Below are positions 25,758-36,800 of a stretch of DNA of 64,000 nucleotides, in pieces. The stretch lies in NCBI RefSeq assembly GCF_001659605.2, contig NC_035171.2:5534886-5598885 (forward strand). Direction: 5' to 3'. The notes beneath the pieces were generated by a model. The model was not told the DNA's origin. It worked only from the letters and a program-made list of their open reading frames with translations, and did not search any database. The position numbers and the translations under genes were made by a program. Every line of letters starts with the position of its first letter. The stretch's first letter is position 1. The DNA comes from Manihot esculenta (taxonomy: Eukaryota; Streptophyta; Magnoliopsida; Malpighiales; Euphorbiaceae).

Positions 25758-26163
25758 GGACCATTCAGCTCTCAGAAGGACACGGAAAAAACTCCAAGCA
25801 TGAAAATTTCTCTCCACAAATGTATTTCAGTTTATATTTCTCATGTAAGGATACCGAAGTTTACAACAACTCGGTAGTAGCAATAGTACCAGTTATTGTA
25901 TAAGTAGTACAAAGGTAGTACAAAGTTATATTGTATTTTGTATTAAGTTTTTAATACAATTATATTTTACCAACTGCTACTGTATAAGTCCGTATTGACG
26001 GCAATTATTTCTCTCTCTCTTCGATTACCACTCTGAGTTAACACTGGGATACCAGGTTAACGTTGCAGGAACCCTGACCTTAAAAACAATTGCATCCATA
26101 TGATAAGTATGCTCTATGCTTGCGGTTTATACTGATCTGGCACATCAGAAATTCTGTTCAACC

Positions 26164-26295
26164 ATGATTATTGAAATAGGAATATTTTATTGTCATATTT
26201 GTAACCAATTCTATATTGAATACTACTGTTATAAGTGTAGATGTTTCTATACTGTTGATATCATTGATCCATACTGTACTCTTAATATTGTATAA
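26164..26295 (+). CDS. 43-residue Cys-rich leader ORF, left arm
   Basis: ATG to TAA, 43 residues, in the putative viral leader. It carries CHIC at residues 10-13 and CYKCRC at 22-27, a spacing that resembles a zinc-binding knuckle. The same ORF is intact in the right arm with one visible substitution (residue 6). No family is recognised. Caulimovirid leaders often carry short ORFs that act in ribosome shunting, so it may be regulatory rather than a functional protein. Confidence 0.35.
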   Translation: MIIEIGIFYCHICNQFYIEYYCYKCRCFYTVDIIDPYCTLNIV

Positions 26296-26302
26296 TATCA
26301 TA

Positions 26303-26437
26303 ATGGAAATAGAAATAACCGAATATTACTGTTATACTTGCAATCTTTATTATACTATTATAACAATTATTAATGAATACAATGGTATTAGCATATATAC
26401 ACAAATGAGATATCCTCATACTTATTCATATACTTAA
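26303..26437 (+). CDS. 44-residue leader ORF, left arm
   Basis: The ATG lies 7 bases after the preceding ORF's stop. It includes CYTC at residues 10-13 and is otherwise Ile/Tyr-rich. In the right arm a 7-base deletion near 27345 shifts the frame, so it is not kept in both copies. Possibly a leader ORF with no protein role. Confidence 0.25.
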   Translation: MEIEITEYYCYTCNLYYTIITIINEYNGISIYTQMRYPHTYSYT

Positions 26438-26439
26438 AC

Positions 26440-26673
26440 ATGAGATTCATAGTATCCGCATTAGAAAAATTGAGTTTAATAAATTTAACCAATAGAAACG
26501 AAGTTATATTCTTTAGAAACCAATTAGTTCAACAAGGAACTTTTATATTTGAATATCATCAAACCAATCATATAGATATGTTCTGTGATTGTAGAGAAAC
26601 AGAACGAACATTAAATCTTTTTAATCTAATTATAAATTATTTAGACCAATTATTAAGAGACAATAATTTTTAA
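26440..26673 (+). CDS. 77-residue leader-proximal ORF, left arm
   Basis: ATG 2 bases after the previous stop, ending TAA. It begins MRFIVSALEKLSLINLTN and contains MFCDCRETERTLNLF. No family is recognised. The right arm keeps the full frame with about three substitutions. It could be the first viral ORF, the start of ORF1 cut short, or a leader ORF. Confidence 0.4.
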   Translation: MRFIVSALEKLSLINLTNRNEVIFFRNQLVQQGTFIFEYHQTNHIDMFCDCRETERTLNLFNLIINYLDQLLRDNNF

Positions 26674-26772
26674 ATATATTTGGTATATCGGCTGGAATAC
26701 CCAAGGCTGCGGGCTACTGGTCCAAAGTATAACTTCGGTTATTGTGCTTTTGGTTTAACAACGCCACGTACC

Positions 26773-26900
26773 ATTGAAAATTTAAATTAAAATTAAAATT
26801 ATTGAAAATTTAAATTAAAATTAAAATCCCAGGTTATGATTTAAATAAACACAGATAATTTTAATAAAGCAGATTTATTTTTATTTTTATTTTTATTTTT
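26773..26900. other. asymmetric centre of the palindrome
   Basis: 128 bp that do not pair. They contain two copies of ATTGAAAATTTAAATTAAAA (from about 26773) and a TTTTTA run (26875-26900). The arms meet here at GCCACGTACC and GGTATGTGGC. Confidence 0.8.
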
Positions 26901-26999
26901 GGTATGTGGCGTTGTTAAACTAAAGGCACAATAACCGAAGTTATACTTTGGACTAGTAGCCCGCAGCCTTGGGTATTCCAGCCGATATACCAAATATAT

Positions 27000-27233
27000 T
27001 TAAAAATTATTGTCTCTTAATAATTGGTCTAAATAATTTATAATTAGATTAAAAAGATTTAATGTTCGTTCTGTTTCTCTACAATCACAGAACATACCTA
27101 TATGATTGGTTTGATGATATTCAAATATAAAACTTTCTTGTTGAACTAATTGGTTTCTAAAGAATATAACTTCGTTTCTATTGGTTAAATTTATTAAACT
27201 CAATTTTTCTAATGCGGATACTATGAATCTCAT
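27000..27233 (-). CDS. 77-residue leader-proximal ORF, right arm
   Basis: Mirror copy of 26440-26673 on the minus strand with an intact frame and a few substitutions (for example QQES for QQGT and HIGMF for HIDMF). The two arms diverge slightly but neither has lost this frame. Function unknown. Confidence 0.4.
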   Translation of the reverse strand: MRFIVSALEKLSLINLTNRNEVIFFRNQLVQQESFIFEYHQTNHIGMFCDCRETERTLNLFNLIINYLDQLLRDNNF

Positions 27234-27370
27234 GTTTAAGTATATGAATAAGTATGAGGATATCTCATTTGTGTATATATGCTAATACCATTGTATTCAT
27301 TAATAATTGTTATAATAGTATAATAAAGATTGCAAGTATAACAGTAATTATTTCTATTTCCATTATGATA

Positions 27371-27502
27371 TTATACAATATTAAGAGTACAGTATGGATC
27401 AATGATATCAACAGTATAGAAACATCTACACTTATAACAGTAGTATTCAATATAGAATTGGTTACAAATATGACAATAAAATATTTCTATTTCAATAATC
27501 AT
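27371..27502 (-). CDS. 43-residue Cys-rich leader ORF, right arm
   Basis: Mirror copy of 26164-26295. All Cys residues (CHIC, CYKCRC) are kept and only residue 6 differs. Function unknown. Confidence 0.35.
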   Translation of the reverse strand: MIIEIEIFYCHICNQFYIEYYCYKCRCFYTVDIIDPYCTLNIV

Positions 27503-27914
27503 GGTTGAACAGAATTTCTGATGTGCCAGATCAGTATAAACCGCAAGCACAGAGCATACTTATCATATGGATGCAATTGTTTTTAAGGTCAGGGTTCCTG
27601 CAACGTTAACCTGGATTCCCAGAATTAACTCAGACTGATATTCGAAGAGAGAGAGAAATAGTTGCCGTCAACACGGACTTATACAGTAGCAGTTGGTAAA
27701 ATATAATTGTATTAAAAACTTAATACAAAATACAATATACAAATAACTTTGTACTACCTTTGTACTACTTATACAATAACTAGTACTATTGCTACTACCG
27801 AGTTGTTGTAAACTTCGGTATCCTTACATGAGAAATATAAACTGAAATACATTTGTGGAGAGAAATTTTCTTGCTTGGAGTTTTTTCCGTGTCTCCTTCT
27901 GAGAGCTGAATGGT

Positions 27915-28107
27915 CCTTTTTATAGAGCCGGACTTCAAATCTTTATTCAATGGAATTGAGCGGTCCGCCACTGTGCTTATGAGTTGTCTTTGTCTTTTTC
28001 TCTTTTGCTTTTTACTTTGTCTGCCATTATGTTTTGTGCGTGCTGAGTCATCACTTTGTCTTTTGTCGTTGTCTGCCACTTTGTCTGGTAAGTGTGTTAT
28101 GACGTCA
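27915..28107 (-). promoter_or_regulatory. pararetrovirus-type promoter, right arm
   Basis: Minus-strand mirror of the left promoter. The palindromic TGACGTCA is at 28100-28107 and the TATA box CTATAAAAAGG at about 27914-27924. It points left toward the palindrome centre, so the two promoters converge. Confidence 0.6.
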
Positions 28108-28138
28108 TTGCTTACTTCATTGTTTTTGTCTTTGTCTG

Positions 28139-29506
28139 TCACATCTCCACTTGCGTGAAAAAATCATCATTGTCATCAGAGAGGTCTACTGGTGATGCCG
28201 TGGAATTTTTTACTTCATTTAATTCTTCAATTAGTCTGTCGTATTCTTCCTCAGAGGTGCATGCTGCCATTTGTGATATTATCATTTGTCTTTTTGCTAA
28301 AAATGTTTCATGTTTGGATATACTGGCTGGGCTTGGGTTTTGACAGAATTGTGGGTATTTTGTGAAAAATGGTTCTAATGCTTCTGGGCCACAACCCTGA
28401 AGATCAGTTTTGGGCCACCATTTGGTCTTGTATTTGCGGACTAGAATGGGTATTTGAAAATTATCTATAGTTTGGTCTTTTATTTGATATTCTATCATAA
28501 AGATCCATGGTATATGAAAATAATGGCTATAGATAAGCCATCTAGGGGAACAATTAACAGCATCTGGTAACTTGGTTCTGTCAAAGAATTGGTTTTGGGC
28601 TGTCTGTATTAATTCAGGAATAATGTCTGTATGAATTCCAAATTTGTTCCACCATTGATGGAACCAGTATGGTATTGGGTATTCAAAATTGTCAGAAACA
28701 TAGAAAAAAAATGAAATAGACATTTGGTCATTCTGCTTGAGGAATGTTCTTTCCCAAGCAGTTTGATAATCATAATAATTGTATCTTGCATTTTGTCCAT
28801 TGGTCAAAATAAATTCTTTTGTCTGGTGGGGCTCTTGTCCCCACTCTGCCAGAGTCCATACTTTAACAAGTCGGACTTTACAGTATCTAATTTTATTTGG
28901 GATTACAGGATCATAATTGTTTTGTATAAGAATGGAATTTGTCTGGATGAGAATAGTCTCATAGTAATTTTGGGATTTGGTAAAATTGTCTGGAATATAG
29001 TAATGTGTTCTGGGAAATATGGATTCACATAATTGGTAAGCATTGAGGTTTGGGTTTTTGGCCCAATACTCAGGTTCTATAGTAATCACATGGTCTTCAA
29101 TAGTTTTATATTTATAATCTGTGGATATAAGGTCTTGTGAAACTTTTGGGCTTTGAGAAGATGATTGGGTATTGGTAACAACTTGTTTAAAAGTAGAGGG
29201 TGTTATTAGTTTAATAGAGCCCATTGGGGATTGTAATGGACTGTATTTGTTTAACGAAGTAAAATTAAAAGCAAAGGCTGGTCTGGGAGATCTTGGTCTT
29301 GGACTACTGGGTTGGATAATCAAAGCACTTGAAATTGGGTTTATTGGTCTGTTTATAATGCTAGTACTACTAGTATAAATTGGTCTTTGAGTAGTAGATG
29401 GTCCAGAAGTGAATAACTATAATTTGGTCAAATTGGTCTTTGAAACATTGGTATGAGATCTTAAAGAGATCTTTTCAGTTTCTTTACCTTTTCCTTTGTC
29501 CGTCAT
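28139..29506 (-). pseudogene. caulimovirid 3' ORF (ORF2-like), right arm, one stop
   Basis: From the ATG at 29506 to the TGA ending at 28139 is 456 codons, with one in-frame TAG at 29419-29417 (codon 30). After it the frame is open for 425 codons. The start overlaps the polymerase stop as ATGA, and the N-terminus begins MTDKGKGKETEK. The body matches the left-arm copy apart from a handful of substitutions, for example at the SIKP/SIKL, NTRY/NARY and TSQN/TAQN positions. It has the same Trp-rich centre and acidic C-terminus. Role unknown; this is the more complete copy in the window. Confidence 0.65.
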
Positions 29507-29577
29507 TTTCCTTGTAGGAATTTTCTGGTCAGAAAATCTGCAATAGAATTGTCAGTTCCTTTTATGTGTTCAATTTT
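29503..29577 (-). pseudogene. C-terminal end of a caulimovirid RNase H
   Basis: The last 24 codons of a polymerase frame on the minus strand end in HIKGTDNSIADFLTRKFLQ and TGA. The H-I-K-G...ADFLTR pattern is the usual end of RNase H in caulimovirid polymerases. The rest is lost at the junction with the AT-rich array at about 29577. Confidence 0.7.
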
Positions 29578-32500
29578 ATTAATATAATTTTCATAATTAT
29601 ATTTATATAAATTTAATATATAATTAATAAAATAAATATAATATTATATTATAAATAATTTAAAATAATTAATATTTATAATAATATTAATATAATTTTT
29701 ATAATTATATCCATATAAATTTAATACATAATAAAATAAAATAAATTAATAAAATATAGTTGTAACAGTAAGGTGGAGACTAGAACCAGGACGAGGCCTG
29801 TGCAAGAACTTTCCTCGTTTCAAAACCTAACACTAATGGGAGTAAAACATGGCCTTTTTACTTTTTCAAATTGAAAAAAAAAAATTCTCAATTCCAAAAA
29901 ACTTTTTTATCGAATTAGGATGAAAGATAACTTTACTGCATTTTAAAAATACGGTAGAATTTACCGCACTCTAAGAGTATAGTAAAAAAAATAATTTAAA
30001 AAAAATACAAGAATACAGTAAAAAAGAATAATTTTAAAAAAAATTACATTACCCACTTAAAAAGTGAGGTAATGTATTTGCACAATTTAAAATGCAGAAT
30101 TTGGCATTTTAAAATTTAATTTTTATTTAATTAATTATTATATTATATTTTATTAATTTATTTTATTTTATTATATATTAAATTTATATGAATATAATTA
30201 TAAAAATTATATTAATATTATTATAAATATTAATTATATTATTTTATTTATAATATAACATTATATTTTCATATTTATTATTTTATTTTATTATTTTTAT
30301 TATTATAAAATTTTTAAAAAATTACATAACTAACAACACCTAAAAAAAATTTTGGACTTTTTACTATTTTAAAATTTAAAAAAAATTTCTAAAAGCTGTT
30401 ACTGTTTCAAAAATTAAATATTTATAAATTAATTGTAATAAAAATAATAAAATAAAATAATAAATATTAATGATATAATATTATATTGTAAATAAATTAA
30501 AATAATTAATATTTATAATAATATTAATATAATTTTATAACTATATTTATATAAATTTAATATATAATTAATAAAATAAATATTATTTTATTTTATAAAT
30601 AATTTAAAATAATTAATATTAATATTAATATATCTTTTATAATTATATTTATATAAATTTAATATATAATTAAATTAATAAAATATAATATAATTAATTA
30701 AATAAAATTAAATTTTAAAATACAGAATAATAAATATAAAAAATATAATGTTATATTATAAACCCATTTCAAAAAAATGTAAATATAAATAAATCAAAAT
30801 AATTAATATTTATAATAATATTAATATAATTTTATAACTATATTTATATAAATTTAATATATAATTAATAAAATAAATATTATTTTATTTTATAAATAAT
30901 TTAAAATAATTAATATTAATATTAATATATCTTTTATAATTATATTTATATAATATTATATTGTAAATAAATTAAAATAATTAATATTTATAATAATATT
31001 AATATAATTTTATAACTATATTTATATAAATTTAATATATAATTAATAAAATAAATATTATTTTATTTTATAAATAATTTAAAATAATTAATATTAATAT
31101 TAATATATCTTTTATAATTATATTTATATAAATTTAATATATAATTAAATTAATAAAATATAAATATTATTTGATTTTATAAATAATTTAAAATAATTAA
31201 TATTAATATTAATATATGTTTTATAATTATATATATATATATATATATATAAATTTAATATATAATTAAATTAATAAAATATAATATAATTAATTAAATA
31301 AAAATTAAATTTTAAAATACAGAATAATAAATATAAAAAATATAATGTTATATTATAAACCCATTTCAAAAAAAAAGTTTAAATTAATATTAATATTAAT
31401 ATATCTTTTATAATTATATTTATATAAATTTAATATATAATTAAATTAATAAAATATAATATAATTAATTAATTAAAAATTAAAATTTAAAATACAGAAT
31501 AATGAATATAAAAAATATAATGTTATATTATAAACCCATTTAAAAAAAAATATAAATATAAATAAATTAAAATAATTAATATTTATAATAATAGTAATAT
31601 AATTTTATAACTATATTTATATAAAATTAATACATAATTAATAAAATAAATATAATATTATATTATAAATAATTTAAGATAATTAATATTAATATTAATA
31701 TAATTTTCATAATTATATTTATATAAATTTAATATATAATTAATAAAATAAATATAATATTGTATTATAAATAATTTAAAACAATTAATATTAATATATC
31801 TTTTATAATTATATTTATATAAATTTAATATATAATTACATTAATAAAATATAATATAATTAATTAAATAAAAATTAAATTTTAAAATACAGAATAATAA
31901 ATATAAAAAATATAATGTTATATTATAAACCCATTTCAAAAAAAATTGTAAATATAAATAAATTAAAATAATTAATATTTATAATAATATTAATATAATT
32001 TTATAACTATATTTATATAAATTTAATATATAATTAATAAAATAAATATTATTTGATTTTATAAATAATTTAAAATAATTAATATTAATATTAATATATG
32101 TTTTATAATTATATAATTAATTAATTAAAAATTAAAATTTAAAATACAGAATAATGAATATAAAAAATATAATGTTATATTATAAACCCATTTAAAAAAA
32201 ATATAAATATAAATAAATTAAAATAATTAATATTTATAATAATAGTAATATAATTTTATAACTATATTTATATAAAATTAATACATAATTAATAAAATAA
32301 ATATAATATTATATTATAAATAATTTAAGATAATTAATATTAATATTAATATAATTTTCATAATTATATTTATATAAATTTAATATATAATTAATAAAAT
32401 AAATATAATATTGTATTATAAATAATTTAAAACAATTAATATTAATATATCTTTTATAATTATATTTATATAAATTTAATATATAATTACATTAATAAAA

Positions 32501-33752
32501 TATAATATAATTAATTAAATAAAAATTAAATTTTAAAATACAGAATAATAAATATAAAAAATATAATGTTATATTATAAACCCATTTCAAAAAAAATTGT
32601 AAATATAAATAAATTAAAATAATTAATATTTATAATAATATTAATATAATTTATAACTATATTTATATAAATTTAATATATAATTAATAAAATAAATATT
32701 ATTTGATTTTATAAATAATTTAAAATAATTAATATTAATATTAATATATGTTTTATAATTATATATATATATAAATTTAATATATAATTAAATTAATAAA
32801 ATATAATATAATTAATTAAATAAAAATTAAATTTTAAAATACAGAATAATAAATATAAAAATATAATGTTATATTATAAACCCATTTCAAAAAAAATGTA
32901 AATAGAAATAAATTAAAATAATTAATATTTATAATAATAGTAATATAATTTTATAACTATATTTATATAAATTTAATACATAATTAATAAAATAAATATA
33001 ATATTATATTATAAATAATTTAAAATAATTAGGATTAATATTAGTATAATTTTCATAATTATATTTATATAAATTTAATATATAATTAGTAAAATAAATA
33101 TAATATTATATTATAAATAATTTAAAATAATTAATATTTATATTAATATATCTTTTATAATTATATTTATATAAATTTAATATATAATTAAATTAGTAAA
33201 ATATAATATAATTAATTAAATAAAAATTAAATTTTAAAATACAGAATAATAAATATAAAAATATAATGTTTTATTATAAACCCATTTCAAAAAAAATATA
33301 ACTATAAATAAATTAAAATAATTAATATTTATAATAATAGTAATATAATTTTATAATTATATTTATATAAATTTAATACATATTTAATAAAATAAATATA
33401 ATATTATATTATAAATAATTTAAAGTAATTAGTATTAATATTAATATAATTTTCATAATTATATTTATATAAATTTAATATATAATTAGTAAAATAAATA
33501 TAATATTATATTATAAATAATTTAAAGTAATTAATATTTATAATAATTAATTAATATTATTTTTATAATTATATTTATATAAATTTAATATATAATAAAA
33601 TAAAATAAATTAATAAAATATAATATAATAATTAATTAATTAAATTTTAAAATGCGGAATTCCGCAATTTAAATTGTTACCGCCGCACTTTTAAAGTTGG
33701 GTAAAGTTATTTTTATTTTTTAACTTGAAAAGGTAAAAAGCCCGTAAAACAT
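29578..33752. repeat. AT-rich repeat block 3, ending at the VPS3-like gene
   Basis: It resumes the array interrupted by the virus. At 29760-29880 it has the same flank and end as block 1 (CCTCGTTTCAAAACC, AAACATGGCCTTTTTAC), then a long array with landmarks at about 30763, 31359, 31533, 31930, 32187, 32579, 32879 and 33278. The right end (33725-33750) is the reverse complement of the left ends: TTGAAAAGGTAAAAAGCCCG against GGGCTTTTTACCTTTTTC. A second shared patch, GCGGAATTCCGC, lies at 33654. This makes it an element with terminal inverted repeats around a satellite-like core. Confidence 0.75.
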
Positions 33753-33843
33753 CGTCTTCTTCGTCGTCTTCTTCAATTTCATGGCTTTCTCTCCTAAGTC
33801 TTAGCCTCTCCGTATCCCAACCTAACAGTCTCTTCACAATTCC
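33753..33843 (+). promoter_or_regulatory. short 5' leader of the VPS3-like gene with a uORF
   Basis: 91 bp of CT-rich leader (TCTTCTTCGTCGTCTTCTTC) separate the AT-rich element from the start codon. A short upstream ORF (ATG 33781, stop TAG 33802-33804, 7 residues) lies 39 bases before the main ATG. Any core promoter must lie in the last part of the transposable element or in this stretch. Confidence 0.5.
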
Positions 33844-36800
33844 ATGGCCAACTTCGATCCCTCTGCTCGAACCGTTCTCGAGCCTCTCTCTAACATTGAC
33901 CTCTCCTCCTACTCTGGTACTTCACTCCGATCTCTTGCCATCTCTTCAATTTCCGATTCTCAATCCCTAATCTATGTTGGCACTTTCTCTGGATCTGTTC
34001 TTTTATTCTCGGCTACTACTACTGCTGCTGCACCCAAAGACGCGCCGCCTGCTCTCGATTCCGAAGCTTCTAGAAAGAATGTTTCCTTTCTGCGAAGCAT
34101 TTCTCTTGGGGATTCTCCTCTAGAAACAATGCTCGTGCTTCCTGAGATTGGAAAGGTTCTTGTGCTCTGTGATGGTTCCTTGTTCTTGGTTGATACTCTT
34201 TTGTCCCATTCTGTTAAAAAATTGAGTTTTGCCAAAGGAGTATGTGCAATTGCGAAGAGTATTCGCAGCAGTGAATTGGAGAGCACTAGTTTACTGGGTA
34301 TTTCTGTTAATACATTGGAGTCTTCAAGTGCCAGCCAGCGGATTTTGCAGAAATTTGGAGGTGGTATTAGAGCTAATGGAGTGAAAACTAAAGAACCTTT
34401 GCAATGGAGTGAAGGTAACAATGTTTTTGCTGTTGTGATTGGTAAAAGATTGGTACTTGTAGAGCTTGTTTTCGGCAGTAATAGATTAGGCAAGACTGAC
34501 AGAGACGTTGATAGTTCAAGTGGGTCTTTTGTAATTTTGAAGGAGATCCATTGTATTGATGGCGTTAAAACTATTGCGTGGCTCAATGACTCCATAATTG
34601 TGGGTACCATCAATGGATATAGTTTGTTTTCCTGTGTTACGGGGCAGAGTGGTGTGATATTTTCATTACCAGATATATCTAGCCGACCCCAGCTTAAATT
34701 GCTAATGAAAGAGAAGAAGGTCTTGATGTTGGTGGATAATGTTGGAATTGTTGTTAATGAGCATGGGCAGCCAGTTGGAGGGAGCTTAGTTTTCCGAATC
34801 AGTCCACATTCTGTTGGGGAATTATCTCCTTACGTAGTGCTTGTTAGGAATGGGAAGATGGAGCTGTATAATAAGAGATCAGGTAGTTGTATTCAGACAC
34901 TAACATTTGGTGGGGAAGGAGTTGGGCCATGTATTGTGGCCAATGAGGAAGGTGGGATTGGAAAACTTGTTGCTGTTGCCTCACCCACCAAGGTATGCAT
35001 TTATTTTCCCCTAAATCATGTTTATTTTTTTTTCTGTTGATTGAGCTGCTTATTTTTAGTTTAGAAGTCCTTTTTCATTTCCTTCTCATTCTTGTTCTCC
35101 TTCGTATCAACAGATTTAGGAAAGTTTATAGCATGGATTGGGAGACAAAACCCTTTTCTAGGTTGTGCTAATCTAGGATGTAGTTTGGTATACCTAAAAG
35201 TTAAGCCCCTATCCATCCTCTCATAACCTCTTGTTATTGCAGAAGAATGAAATAAAAAACATTAGCTTGGCCTATGTTTGCAGGAGGAAGGGAGTGGAAG
35301 AAGGATATTTTATATCCGTTGTTTGCTTATGTAGTAAAGTGAAGAGAAAACTAATGGTAGAATTTATATATATAAATATATATAAAATCTCAGGTGAGGA
35401 CTTGTTCTTTCTTCACTCTCTAATCTATTTGGTGGGCCTAGTAACTATTTAATTATAACTGTAGGATAACTGAAATTCCTATCAGTGAAATCTTCAAGAA
35501 AGGAAAAATAGGCTGTTGTATGTTTTCCCTCCACGTTATATACTTTGATACAGTTGAAAATATCCAACATGTTAAGACTGTCTAATCTGAATGGATGCAC
35601 AAAATATGTCAGATGTCATTGAGTTACCCCTTCATGCTTACCATGATCCATGAAAGGTCATAGGGATCAAGGTCCAATCGGCACAAACCAAATGGCCAAA
35701 TAATAATCCCTTCCTATTGGGTCAATTTTGAAAGGATGCCAGCTTTAGATGTGGCACAAGGTTCATAGGCGATTTCACTAGAGACACTTCTTCAGAGGAA
35801 ATGTGCAATATATATATATCATTATTTCACTTGTAGATACTAGATTAGCTAATAACTGTGAGTTTGTAAATTGTTATGGGTGGTTCAAGGCATAGGCCAT
35901 TTGCAGCCATCTGCTGTCTCATAATTATGCCTCCATTTGTTGAAACCTGACCAATCTCTATGCTGCCTGGTCAATGCAAATGAAAAAACAAAAACTTAAA
36001 GTTGGAGAGCTCTAGGAGGTATAAAGACCATAACTGTCTTCATCTCATTTTGTTAGTCTAGAGGTTAACATAAGCATCAAAGGTTAACTGACAAGGGATT
36101 CAATACTCGAATCTCACTTTCTACTGTGCGGCACTTAGCTCCACGAACTAAGTTCAGCCTTACCAATAGCTCAAAACAAGAGTGGTTGGGTGATTGTGGC
36201 AATGGAAGCTTGATTGTAGAGAAAAAGGTATTGGCTAAACACAAAGGAGAATGATGATGGAATGAAGAAAATTCTATTGCTTCAAAAGAAAGCTTTACAA
36301 GGCTTCACTATCTTGTATGAGTGCTTCTATGTCTCTCTATGTATCGCAACATATCTACAAATGAATCCCTAAGTGGCTATTTATAGGCATCCCACCTCCT
36401 TAACATGTGGTGGAGATGCATTCTCTAACATTTGGCTAGAAATGCTCATCTAGAACTTTCAGGGACTAAATTGTAATTTTTCATTCTGGAGAGAATTCTG
36501 GTTATGGTGGCTAAATTGCTTGTGGGACCCACTTGGCTGGGGTGAATCTGCTGCCCAGCAAGTTTTTTGGCTGTTCTGGCGGGCTGCTGGCTGACTTGGG
36601 CGGAATTGGCCAATTCTGGAACCTCCAGCGGCCAACCAGGATTCTTTGGCCTGTTCCCGAGCACCCCAGGCGCTTCTGGAAGCTTCGCGTGCCTTCCGGC
36701 ACGTTCTCCGCCTCGCACTGCCTTGCTTGCAGATTGGAACCTCGTCTGGCGCAACCCTGTAGGCCAACCAACTTCGTAGGCCAACCAACTCCGTAGGCCA

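Larger units (their letters stand above)
24357..29577. mobile_element. palindromic endogenous caulimovirid, florendovirus-like
   Basis: Two nearly identical 2.4-kb arms (24357-26772 plus, 26901-29319 minus) face each other across a 128-bp spacer. The right arm extends 258 bp further out. From outside to centre each arm holds the end of a polymerase (right only), a 3' ORF, a promoter-like block, a leader with small ORFs, and about 100 bp of further shared sequence. A polymerase end followed directly by a second ORF and then a promoter fits florendoviruses, as I recall their two-ORF organisation. A petuvirus-like or other caulimovirid is possible. Both ends sit in the AT-rich array with no sign of LTRs or integrase. 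Confidence 0.72.

Noticed and set aside
25532..25903. Basic 123-residue frame after the viral 3' ORF, also in the right arm
   Set aside because: It has no ATG start (GTG only) and spans the as-1 site and TATA box. Its presence in both arms follows from the duplication.
25900..26160. tRNA-Met primer-binding site in the viral leader
   Set aside because: Looked for TGGTATCAGAGC in both arms and found no convincing match, so none is annotated.
33972..34613. 213-residue minus-strand frame
   Set aside because: Shadow of VPS3 exon 1, which has clear family homology on the plus strand.
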